From a virus: a stretch of 22,702 nt of DNA. Shown one piece after another: positions 1 to 7,400 of this stretch; the first letter of the stretch is position 1; each line of letters starts with the position of its first letter. The DNA lies in IMG/VR virus record IMGVR_UViG_3300017735_000112, positions 1-22,702 of that record; one strand, 5' to 3'. Under the pieces are notes generated by a model, which saw only the letters and a list, made by a program, of their open reading frames with translations, ran no database searches and was not told where the DNA came from. The translations under genes were made by a program, and so were the position numbers.

Positions 1-236
1 CCAACAAGAAGGCTCCTCTTAGATGCTACAGATGATCTGTTCATGATTTGCAGCATGTACCCATGGGGAACTCCAAAGCGAAGTCCTGTGCGGAATAGCG
101 CTCCAGTATTTGGATATATTATAACCTCTTCTGAAGACTCAGGGTGAGAGAAATAGATATCCAATCCTGCATCTGAAGGGTTGGAACGAGTTGGTGGAAC
201 TACATTATTATGTGTAAACGTATATTCTAGAATCAT
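1..236 (-). CDS. dut: dUTPase (dUTP pyrophosphatase), 3' end cut by window edge
   Basis: Hydrolyses dUTP to dUMP and pyrophosphate, keeping uracil out of phage DNA and feeding dUMP to the ThyX encoded in the same window. The first 78 residues are visible. Trimeric dUTPase motif 1 appears as PSDAGLDIY (residues 20-28) and motif 2 as NRSSVASKRSLLV (66-78), with the conserved hydrophobic stretch GLRFGVPHGYMLQIM before it. The remaining motifs lie beyond base 1. The ATG at 236-234 has a good ribosome site (AGGAGAAGG), and its first bases overlap the stop of the HAD gene upstream (ATGA), which suggests translational coupling. It is the last visible gene of the chain starting at the promoter near 1348. 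Family assignment is secure; whether the complete protein is intact cannot be seen. Confidence 0.9.
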   Translation of the reverse strand, partial: MILEYTFTHNNVVPPTRSNPSDAGLDIYFSHPESSEEVIIYPNTGALFRTGLRFGVPHGYMLQIMNRSSVASKRSLLV

Positions 237-577
237 TTTCCTTCTCCTAACAGTACAAATCCTTGTGGCGTATAAGTACTGGTTACTGGTTTATTATCAA
301 CCCAATGATATTCCCAACCATCATCTGTTCGAGGCTTGTTATAGCACACAGACTCAAATGGAAAGCCATTGTTTTTTAACCATTGTTCAGTTACATCGGC
401 ATGCTCACTAGTCCTAGCAGTAAAGAAAGTTACTCTATTACCTTCTTCTAAGACTTTGTTAACCATATCCAAAGCACCATCAATTGGCTTTGCTGACAAG
501 AAGCGATGTGCTTCTTCATTTGGTACGTCCTCACAAACTGTACCGTCAATGTCAATAAGATATATTGTTTTATTCAT
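233..577 (-). CDS. HAD-superfamily phosphatase
   Basis: A 114-residue haloacid-dehalogenase-type phosphatase. Motif I is LIDIDGT (nucleophile D9, acid/base D11), motif II is the Thr in FFTAR (about residues 50-54), a Lys in CYNKPRTD may serve as motif III, and WVDNKP supplies a late Asp. The protein is short, with essentially no cap domain. Such small phage HAD proteins are usually annotated as nucleotidases or polynucleotide-kinase-like 3' phosphatases; no kinase domain is present here, and the substrate cannot be read from the sequence. Lying between membrane-protein genes and dUTPase in an ATGA-overlapped chain makes a role in nucleotide salvage plausible. The start at 577 has GGAGGAG seven bases upstream and overlaps the stop of the 74-residue membrane protein. 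Confidence 0.8.
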   Translation of the reverse strand: MNKTIYLIDIDGTVCEDVPNEEAHRFLSAKPIDGALDMVNKVLEEGNRVTFFTARTSEHADVTEQWLKNNGFPFESVCYNKPRTDDGWEYHWVDNKPVTSTYTPQGFVLLGEGK

Positions 578-798
578 TTGTCTCCTCCAAACTTTTGATC
601 TAAATCGTATTTAGCCTTGGCAGATGCCATGCTCATTGAGAATATGGCTATAACAAAGAAAACCAACATGCTCCATCCGGGACTAATCCCCAGATTTTCA
701 GACAACTTAATCACTAGTGCCCATATGGCACAAACTATTATAAAGAATCCCAGTCCTTGTAGTCCGTTCATCACCCCTTCTTTCATCCATTTACTCAT
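574..798 (-). CDS. small two-span membrane protein, function unknown
   Basis: A 74-residue protein with two hydrophobic stretches, roughly residues 16-33 (GFFIIVCAIWALVIKL) and 42-59 (WSMLVFFVIAIFSMSMA), followed by a charged C-terminal tail (KAKYDLDQKFGGDK). The topology would fit a holin or another small inner-membrane protein. However, the early, nucleotide-metabolism setting argues against lysis, so I do not assign holin function. The ribosome site is GGGAGG upstream of the ATG. Its start overlaps the stop of the preceding gene by ATGA and its own stop overlaps the HAD start the same way. Confidence 0.7.
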   Translation of the reverse strand: MSKWMKEGVMNGLQGLGFFIIVCAIWALVIKLSENLGISPGWSMLVFFVIAIFSMSMASAKAKYDLDQKFGGDK

Positions 799-1013
799 TT
801 TTCCTCCCTTGTTGGTTCCAAGTATTTTATTGCTTCTTCTGCTTCTGTGATTGTTTTTATAAGTTTAACAACTTCCCCCACAATATCAGGATGCTCCCCG
901 ATGCCTGTAGGATTCGAAAGATAGACACCGAGATTAGCCTCTGCCCTTTCTTTTGTCGCTCTGAAGTGTGCTAGAGCCGCTCTGGTTAAACCGTGATTAT
1001 CTCTGCTTTTCAT
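795..1013 (-). CDS. small acidic helical protein, unknown
   Basis: A 72-residue protein starting MKSRDNHGLTRAALAHFR. It appears largely alpha-helical, with a patterned KLIKTITEAEEAIKYLE segment near the C terminus that could form a short coiled coil. I do not recognise a family. The frame stays open upstream to 1127, but the ATG at 1013 is preferred: it has a strong GGAGGTGG ribosome site and the ATGA overlap with the stop of the 26-residue protein upstream. The longer version would have to run through that micro-gene. Confidence 0.65.
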   Translation of the reverse strand: MKSRDNHGLTRAALAHFRATKERAEANLGVYLSNPTGIGEHPDIVGEVVKLIKTITEAEEAIKYLEPTREEK

Positions 1014-1090
1014 TTGCCACCTCCAAACATTTTCATCCACACGATTGTGAATACCGATACAAGCACGATTGTTCCTATAAAAGTAATCAT
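1010..1090 (-). CDS. 26-residue single-span membrane micropeptide
   Basis: A very short open frame, MITFIGTIVLVSVFTIVWMK followed by MFGGGK. Almost the whole peptide is one hydrophobic span (residues 2-18) with a short basic C-terminal end. It is supported as a real gene by a strong ribosome site (AGGAGGAAG upstream of the ATG at 1090), by the ATGA overlap with the stop of the gene before it, and by the same overlap with the start of the gene after it, exactly like its neighbours. Function unknown; a small membrane partner of the two-span protein two genes downstream is one possibility (inference). Confidence 0.6.
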   Translation of the reverse strand: MITFIGTIVLVSVFTIVWMKMFGGGK

Positions 1091-1320
1091 TCTTCCTCCT
1101 GTGGTTGCATTGCTTTGAGAATCGCATCGAACTTTGAAAACGCAGTGCGTAAAGAGTTCATTGATGACTCCATCTGCTCCTTTGACAATTCGCCAAAGTC
1201 TTCTGCTTCATACTCTTCTAAGTATGAGTTATATGTTTCTGCGAGAGCATAGGCAGCGATAGCCAAGTCTCCCTGTGTTAAGCCAGACGATTGTTCGGGC
1301 TCTTCATTTGTTACTTCCAT
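1087..1320 (-). CDS. small acidic protein, unknown; first gene of the dut operon
   Basis: A 77-residue, strongly acidic protein (MEVTNEEPEQSS at the start, AMQPQEEE at the end) with a predicted helical middle (GDLAIAAYALAETYNSYLEE). No family recognised. An ATG at 1332 is also in frame, but 1320 is chosen. GGAGGT lies just upstream of 1320, whereas 1332 has no ribosome site and would sit only about nine bases from the expected transcription start of the promoter at 1348-1378. It heads a chain of six minus-strand genes joined by 4-base stop/start overlaps and ending in dUTPase. Confidence 0.7.
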   Translation of the reverse strand: MEVTNEEPEQSSGLTQGDLAIAAYALAETYNSYLEEYEAEDFGELSKEQMESSMNSLRTAFSKFDAILKAMQPQEEE

Positions 1321-1347
1321 TTTTACCTCCATTAGTGGTTGTTACTT

Positions 1348-1378
1348 ATTATACGTTTGACAAACATTCTTTATTCAA
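1348..1378 (-). promoter_or_regulatory. promoter of the dut operon (copy 1 of 10)
   Basis: The -35 element TTGAAT (1378-1373) and -10 element TATAAT (1353-1348) are separated by 19 bases ending in TCAAACG. It matches nine other sites in this window in sequence and exact spacing. The predicted leader to the ATG at 1320 is about 20 bases. No anti-ribosome-site complementarity is visible here. Confidence 0.8.
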
Positions 1379-1440
1379 TTTAAAGTACTTTTTCTTTTTC
1401 CGAAAGGTAGTTATATTAGATACTATGGGGGTTATATGTT

Positions 1441-2373
1441 ATGTTGATGTTATTGTTTATTATGTCTTGCATGTCCGATGGGATGCTAGCATACGAAAAA
1501 GAGGTTGAGGTATATGTAGAGGTTGAGTCTGAGTGCGAAGTGATAGAGGACACTGACTATGACTTTTCAGATCTTTGGGTTGATTCTTTTGTTCAGATTC
1601 GCTCACTGGATGGTGTTGATATATTTTGGGTTATTGATCCTTCAGGCTCTATGTTTGATGATCAGCCTGCAATCTTGGCAGGTATCCAACTCATGATGAG
1701 CAGTTTGCCTGCTGTTGGGTGGAGATTGATGATTATTCCTTCTGATTACCGTGAAGTGACAAACTTAACTTCTTTCCCTATTGTTCCGGGTGATACAATA
1801 GCAGATGTTGAAGCGATGTATAACGATCATATCAATGGACAGTATGAGGCAGGCTTTGATGCTGTGATAGAATATATAGACTTCAATCAATACGCCAATA
1901 CTTGGCTTAGGGATGATGCTGCTCTTCTAATTGTTTTCGTCTCTGATGAGAATGATCAGTCTAGAGAGCATGTAGCCAATGAGTTTGAGTTTATAAACTG
2001 GGCATTAATGCAAAGATCTCACACCTTTGTTGCTAGCATCATAAACTTACCAAATGATGTATCTGAATGTACTTCGAATGTGCCAATGCAGAATGTTGGA
2101 GAGAGATACGTTAACGCCACAAACTACTTCGGCGGTAATATTGTCGATATCTGTTCCGAAGATTGGAGTGCCGGTGTGGCACAAGCAGCAGATCAAGTCG
2201 TTCCTTATGAATGGATTGACTTGACACACGTTCCGCTAGATCCCAATTGGATATACGTTTATATAGATGGCATCCTAAATCGTGATTGGACTTACGACGC
2301 CACCTTAAACAGGGTTGAGTTCACTGTTATTCCGACAGGCAACTCTTTGGTTGAAGTAGTTTATAACTATTGA
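1441..2373 (+). CDS. VWA-domain putative lipoprotein (cargo-like, opposite strand)
   Basis: A 310-residue protein and the only plus-strand gene in the window. The N terminus MLMLLFIMSC resembles a short lipoprotein signal with a lipobox-like IMSC (Cys10), although it lacks the usual basic residues. The von Willebrand A domain begins near residue 58 with VDIFWVIDPSGSM; D66, S68 and S70 form the MIDAS metal site DxSxS, and VFVSDENDQS supplies a later acidic cluster. The C-terminal ~50 residues (WIYVYIDGILNRDWTYD) read like a small beta-sandwich add-on seen in bacterial surface VWA proteins. It probably binds a ligand at the cell or virion surface; the partner is unknown. The ribosome site is weak (GGGGG at -8 or so) and I see no convincing plus-strand promoter. 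Its stop overlaps the convergent endonuclease gene by 7 bases. Possibly host-derived cargo (inference). Confidence 0.75.
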   Translation: MLMLLFIMSCMSDGMLAYEKEVEVYVEVESECEVIEDTDYDFSDLWVDSFVQIRSLDGVDIFWVIDPSGSMFDDQPAILAGIQLMMSSLPAVGWRLMIIPSDYREVTNLTSFPIVPGDTIADVEAMYNDHINGQYEAGFDAVIEYIDFNQYANTWLRDDAALLIVFVSDENDQSREHVANEFEFINWALMQRSHTFVASIINLPNDVSECTSNVPMQNVGERYVNATNYFGGNIVDICSEDWSAGVAQAADQVVPYEWIDLTHVPLDPNWIYVYIDGILNRDWTYDATLNRVEFTVIPTGNSLVEVVYNY

Positions 2374-3041
2374 GATTTTTTGTCTTCTTCAAGCATTTTA
2401 AGTTGTTTGCTTGTCAGTTGCATATTATAAAGTTCAACTCCATCTTCGAGATATCGCTGAATTGTTTTTGTTTCTTCCAAGATTAGGGCATCTCTATCCT
2501 CGCTCTCGAACTCTTTTAAGATTGTCCATTCGAATGCTTCTTTTCCATACTTATTGAAGTCCTCTTGGAGTGGTTTGTTTATGTGATAGTCCCCTCGGAG
2601 GCGGATGAGATGTTCTTTCCATCTCAATTCTCCTTTTGTTGTCTCGCCGATGTACACCTTGTTGTTTTCCAAGTTCTTGATTTTATATGTGCAATTTGGT
2701 TGTTCTGCTACCTTTTCGGCATGACGCTTTGCTATCTTTTCTTTGTTTTGAACATAATGCTGTGCACGATATTCTGCTATCTTTTCTTTGTTTTGGGCAC
2801 GATACTGGGCTGAGTATTCGTTCAACTTTTCTCTGTTTTTTGCATAGTACTGTGCTATCTTTTCTTTGTTTTGAGCACGATACTGGGCATCATATTCTGC
2901 TTTCCTTTCTTTGTTTTGGGCACGATACTGTGACAGGCAAGCCTTGCATCCTGATCGATACCCGTCTTTACTAGCCTTACGCTTATGAAACTCCGTCAAC
3001 GGAGTTTCAATTCCACATTTTGTACATTTCTTTGTATTCAC
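2367..3041 (-). CDS. GIY-YIG endonuclease with N-terminal zinc finger and repeat linker
   Basis: A 224-residue protein in three parts. Residues 1-37 hold four cysteines as CTKC and CKAC with a basic loop between, a zinc-binding module typical of phage HNH/GIY-YIG endonucleases. Residues ~38-108 are an unusual linker of near-identical YRAQNKEKIAEY units. Residues ~117-200 form the nuclease: TYKIKNLENNKVYIGETTKG is the GIY-YIG core with a YIG triad, followed by RWKEHL (catalytic Arg candidate) and EFESEDRDALILEE. It is probably a homing-type or site-specific nuclease. The start codon is GTG (3041-3039), overlapping the methyltransferase stop as GTGA with AAGGGG upstream. It could be a free-standing mobile endonuclease or a nuclease paired with the methylase. 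Confidence 0.8.
   Translation of the reverse strand: MNTKKCTKCGIETPLTEFHKRKASKDGYRSGCKACLSQYRAQNKERKAEYDAQYRAQNKEKIAQYYAKNREKLNEYSAQYRAQNKEKIAEYRAQHYVQNKEKIAKRHAEKVAEQPNCTYKIKNLENNKVYIGETTKGELRWKEHLIRLRGDYHINKPLQEDFNKYGKEAFEWTILKEFESEDRDALILEETKTIQRYLEDGVELYNMQLTSKQLKMLEEDKKSQ
2731..2932 (-). repeat. in-frame tandem repeats in the endonuclease linker
   Basis: Five degenerate units, with a 45-base period and one shorter spacing of about 33-36 bases. On the plus strand each contains a form of CTATCTTTTCTTTGTTTTG. They encode YRAQNKEKIAEY-like segments joined by DAQ, SAQ or RAQ. The protein-level periodicity and codon-phased spacing show that they are coding repeats, not a CRISPR or intergenic array. 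Confidence 0.85.
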
Positions 3042-3949
3042 TTCTGCCCCTTGAGAACCAACTCAATTAAGTCTGACTTGCTCATAGCCGTTACTTCCTT
3101 TCTTGATAGACTGCCTGACTTTACTTCCGGGCTATAGTCTTTCTTGTATCCGTCCTGAACCATCTGTTCTGCAATCTTCATTCGCTCAATTGCAATATCA
3201 ACATATTCTTCTGATATATCGATACCTAGCCAACGTCGTCCATTGATTGCTGCCATCTTTGTGGTGGTTCCTGCTCCTACAAAAGGATCTACAATGAGAT
3301 CTCCTTCCTTTGTCCAAGTCATAACGTGATCTTCTGCTAGTGATTCCGGAAACATTGCCGGATGTTTGAAAGCAAAGTCGTCATTTGTTGTATACTTTTT
3401 ACCAGTATTATACTTCCAAACGTTGTGACGGGGGGAAAAATTAGGCGTAGGCTTTCTGTTCTTTGCCTTTACGAGTTCGCCGGCTGCGTTGCGGTTCGTT
3501 GATGTTCCGAACGATGTGTAGCCGCTCCACTTGTTGGGCTTGTCACAGATGAGGTTCGCTGTCTTTGGCTTCCCCTTGCTGAATACGAACATGTACTCAA
3601 ACACCTGAGAGTATCTATTGCCTGTACGTCTAGCAGGGAAAGAAGAGCCATTCTTCTCATAGATCATTGTATCGTGGATGTTTAACCCTAACTCTTGAAA
3701 GAAGATGGCTTGTCGAAAAGAAGAGCCAGACTCTGAACCTTTCAGTACTGCATCTCCAACAACCCATACAATGACTCCGCCCTGTGCCAACTTTTGATAC
3801 ATCTTACGTGCAATATCTTCAAATGGGAATGAGTACCCATTGTAGTTTCTCAATTGATCGTAAGGTGGCGAGGTGATAAATGCATCTACAGATTCATCCT
3901 CTAATTGATCCATCACCTTCACACAGTTTCCTAATATAATTTTATTCAC
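3038..3949 (-). CDS. orphan N4/N6 DNA methyltransferase
   Basis: A 303-residue S-adenosylmethionine-dependent DNA methyltransferase of the N6_N4 class. The catalytic motif TSPPY is near residues 26-30, and the AdoMet-binding motif DPFVGAGTT comes later, at about 221-229, followed by GRRWLGIDISEEYVDIA. This order (catalytic motif first) is the beta arrangement. It methylates the exocyclic amino group of adenine or cytosine; the target site cannot be read. No cognate restriction enzyme is evident, so self-protection against host restriction or a regulatory role is likely. An ATG at 3979 is in frame, but the GTG at 3949 is preferred: it has AGGGAGGG just upstream and overlaps the stop of the previous gene as GTGA. 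Confidence 0.85.
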   Translation of the reverse strand: MNKIILGNCVKVMDQLEDESVDAFITSPPYDQLRNYNGYSFPFEDIARKMYQKLAQGGVIVWVVGDAVLKGSESGSSFRQAIFFQELGLNIHDTMIYEKNGSSFPARRTGNRYSQVFEYMFVFSKGKPKTANLICDKPNKWSGYTSFGTSTNRNAAGELVKAKNRKPTPNFSPRHNVWKYNTGKKYTTNDDFAFKHPAMFPESLAEDHVMTWTKEGDLIVDPFVGAGTTTKMAAINGRRWLGIDISEEYVDIAIERMKIAEQMVQDGYKKDYSPEVKSGSLSRKEVTAMSKSDLIELVLKGQK

Positions 3950-4140
3950 TTTCCCTCCCTTTTCATTTCTTTTAAGCATTGTTTGAACCGAACTATGAAC
4001 TCTGACGCTGCCAACAACTCTCCGACTAGCATATGTGCTTGTTCTTCAGGTGTTGAACGATCAGTCAAAAACATTAACAACATTCTTTCAATAGTTTCAG
4101 TCTGTTTTATCTTCTCTTTAATTTGTTTCTTTGTAAGCAT
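3946..4140 (-). CDS. small helical protein, unknown
   Basis: A 64-residue basic, probably all-helical protein (MLTKKQIKEKIKQTETIERM and later LVGELLAASEFIVRFKQCLKE). Not recognised. The ribosome site AGGAGGG lies seven bases before the ATG, and the gene is first behind the promoter at 4158-4188. It overlaps the methyltransferase start by GTGA, so it is probably translated together with it. Confidence 0.65.
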   Translation of the reverse strand: MLTKKQIKEKIKQTETIERMLLMFLTDRSTPEEQAHMLVGELLAASEFIVRFKQCLKEMKREGK

Positions 4141-4157
4141 AGTAAACCCTCCTATAG

Positions 4158-4188
4158 TATATACGGTTGAAGGGCACTATTTATTCAT
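4158..4188 (-). promoter_or_regulatory. promoter of the methyltransferase operon (copy 2)
   Basis: -35 ATGAAT (4188-4183), 19-base spacer ending TTCAACCG, and -10 TATATA (4163-4158). The spacer segments at 4169-4174 and 4176-4180 are complementary to the ribosome site (4147-4152) and start region (4139-4143) of the 64-residue gene. Read-through RNA could therefore fold over the ribosome site, while RNA begun here could not. Confidence 0.7.
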
Positions 4189-4193
4189 TTTTT

Positions 4194-4394
4194 TTATTCC
4201 CAACCGCACTCCTTGAGAGCCTTGCGTACGTCTTCCAAGGCATCGGTAAGCCTCTTGCGCTTTATTGTCCTTTCATGCCCCAAAACAAAACCTTTCCAAG
4301 TTCCCATGTGCCTAAAGAGTTGTACAACTAAGTCTCCATTTTCATTAAAGTATCTGAAGTTATTATTTTCTATTTCCCATTTGTTCTTTACCAT
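4194..4394 (-). CDS. small protein, unknown
   Basis: A 66-residue basic protein (MVKNKWEIENNNFRYFNENG at the start) with a short beta-rich first half containing aromatic residues (LFRHMGTWKGFVLG) and a helical C-terminal half (LTDALEDVRKALKECGWE). No family recognised. The ribosome site AAGGAGGAG is upstream of the ATG. It begins 9 bases after the DNA polymerase stop, so it is very likely in the same transcript. Confidence 0.6.
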   Translation of the reverse strand: MVKNKWEIENNNFRYFNENGDLVVQLFRHMGTWKGFVLGHERTIKRKRLTDALEDVRKALKECGWE

Positions 4395-4403
4395 TTCTCC
4401 TCC

Positions 4404-7400
4404 TTAGCCCAATAGCCTGAAACGTTTCCCAACTGAACGTGTACTAAATCCCCATTGTTCTGAGTAATCTAGCCTAGCCATGTAGGGCTGATTAACATAC
4501 ACTGTATCTGTGTCCCTAGGGTTCCAGCACTTAATGTCAACCATTGCATTGTTTGAGTCCACAACTTTAAGAATCCAATAGTCCTTGCCCTTAGTTGTTT
4601 TCTTCTTTAGTAACTTACGTGGCACAAACCATACCAACAGTTGATCGTCTCCACTAGATTCCACAGACATTGCCATCTCATATTCTGAGATTGGGACTAC
4701 CGGCAGTTGTTCTAATTTTATACGAACGTTATCACTCATTACTAGATCAAACGGAAAGATACCAGTTAAGTCCGACTTCTGAGATATCAACTCGTCTCTA
4801 GAGAAGTCTCCCTCGTGCTTATATAATTCTATATTCTCTCCAAACTTCTTCTTGTTCTTGGGACGATCAACAACTACGGCACTCCAGAAGTGCTTCATAC
4901 CAGTGAACCTGTCGTCCATCAAATGATCACACGCTCCTGCTCTCACAAGCACGTCTAGAGCCTTTTTATTGAGTTTGCTATACTTGACGTCAGGGTTGAA
5001 TAGAAAGTCCTCTACAGTGTTAAATGGGCGGTTATTAACCACCTGTTCCATAGCAGATGCACCTAGTCCTTTAATTGTAGTCAAAGGCTGAAGTAAAGAG
5101 TTAGATGACGAATCATATTCCCATTGCTTTCCAGATATGTTTACATTAAGTTTAGAGATGGTATATCCCAAAGTCTTCGCAGTGGCGATTGCAGACTCTT
5201 TCTTCTTATCTGAAACTTTATCTAGATATGCTGCCAACCACTCACCCTCATGATAAGTCATAAGCCAAGCACATTGATACGAAATCATAGAATAACACAC
5301 GGCGTGTGACTTGTTAAAGCCATAACCTGAGAAGTATTCAAACGTTTGCCACATTGCAGTAGCGTCTTCTCGTCGCATTCTCTTCTGAACGCAGCCTTTG
5401 ATAAACCTGTCTCTGATGGAGTACATCAATTCAGCACCTTTACCTGTACCTTTCTTAGTCAAGAGTTTACGAAGCAAGTTACCCTCATCCAAAGAGATGC
5501 CATCTCCCAACTTGTGAGCCAGTAGAGCAATCTGTTCTTGAAAGATTAGAAAGCCATACGTCTCTTCTGTGACGTCACGTACAATTTGGTTCTCATAGAA
5601 CACATCGTCTGGTGCATCTTTAGCCTTTACATAGTCTTCATGTACGCCGGCAGATAGTGGGCCGGGACGGAAGATAGAAGTGATAGCGGAGATGTCAACA
5701 ATAGAAGATGGCTTGACAGACTTACAAAAGTTCTGTGCTCCAGACTCTGTGAACTGAAAGATTCCAGCCCACTTACCTTTATGAAACACATTCTTATATA
5801 CTCTCTGATCATCGAAGTTCAGAACAGAGGGATGCAAATTCTTGTTATAGAACTCCTTAACCTGCATGAATGATGGATTCATGTTACCTTGCTTCTTGAG
5901 TATTCGTTCGATGGCGCCTTGAATCATACGAAGGGTTGTTAAGCCAAGTAAGTCGAACTTAATGAAACCCATTGGTTCAAGTTGACGGACGTTCTGTCCC
6001 TCACTCCATGGAGTCTGAATTACACCACCTGATTGAATCAAGGGCATGTGACTGTCCAAGTTCTCTGCGATCACCACGCCACCGGCATGACGAGAGCAAG
6101 ATCGATATTGCCCAACCATAGATTTGACATGCTTTTCTACTTGTGGATATTTCTCCAAGAAAGACTTGAGAGTACTTGAGAACTCTAACACCTCTTCCCA
6201 TGTGGGAATATACATACCTGCTTTGATACCATGCTTCTTCTTGGCAAGCGGAGTTGCTTCAGCAATCATTTTACCTGTTACAATGTTAACTTCTTTAAAT
6301 TCAATGTCATACATCTTAGAGATGTCCTTGATTAAAGACTTTAACTGTAGCGTGTTCCAGTTGGAGATAGGAGCAACGCAATCAGTTCCCCACTCCTCAA
6401 TGAGATGATCTTTAAGTTCCATAGGCTCCGCCACATCATAATCGATATCTGGGTAGTCCTTAGCGTCTTTACGTAAGAAACGTGAAAACAGTAATCCATA
6501 CTCAATAGGATCAACCTGTGTTATGCCAAGTGCATATGCTACTAAAGATCCGGCTGCTGAACCACGTCCAGTACCTGTGAGCATCATATTAGATGCTTTG
6601 TCTGCCACTGCTTTCATAGTCAAGAAGTACTTTGAGAACCCACGTTCTGAGATTACAGACAGTTCTTCGTCAATCCGTTCTTTGTAGGTTTTGGCTGTCT
6701 CCTTGTTTGCTCTGTTCTGATCTTTGAGGATATTGAACATCCCTTCAGTTGTAAGGCGCTTAAGATAGCCATCTTCAGTATATCCAGACGGTACAACAAA
6801 ATCTGGTAATCGTACTGTATTGTCCGGAAGGAAGTCTTGGATACGTTCAAAGGCAATAGTTTGTGTCTCTTTGATAGACTCTAGGACAATATCATCGTCA
6901 TAGGATACTCCACACTCGTTTGCATATCTCTTGTATGATTCCCACATTTGTTCTGCGTTCTTAGGATAAAGTTCGCACTCTAGTTCTTGAACCTCAGCAG
7001 GAAGGGACATGTCTAGCCACTCTGGTTTAGATCTACCAAGCCAACCAAGTCGCTTATATAGTTCTCTGTCTTGCCATGCTTCAGGTGTTGGATAGTGAGA
7101 GTCTGCTGTAGAGATCAACTTAAGCCCAGTCTCTTTATGGATCTGAATTATGTGACGATTAAGTTCATGTTGTTGAGGAACACGATTCCATTGCAATTCT
7201 CCATACCATCGATCACCCAAAATAGATTGAAAGCGTTCTGTTAGACGTCGCATCTCGCTTAAGACGGCTTCATCACCTTCCTCGTGAAGGCTCCAGTAAG
7301 CACCTGCATAGACTCCCCCCAAACAAGCAGAGGCTGCAATAACATCTTCTCCATACTTCTCTAAGAGTCCGAAATCAACTCTAGGCTTACGATAAAAATA

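Noticed and set aside
574-798. Two-span membrane protein as holin
   Set aside because: No endolysin or spanin nearby, and it is embedded in an early nucleotide-metabolism operon.
1014-1127. Upstream extension of the 72-residue gene
   Set aside because: It lacks a ribosome site and would overlap the 26-residue gene entirely; the ATG at 1013 has GGAGGTGG.
2731-2932. Regular repeats that could suggest a CRISPR array
   Set aside because: The repeats are in codon phase, encode a repeated protein motif and have no unique spacers; they belong to the endonuclease linker.
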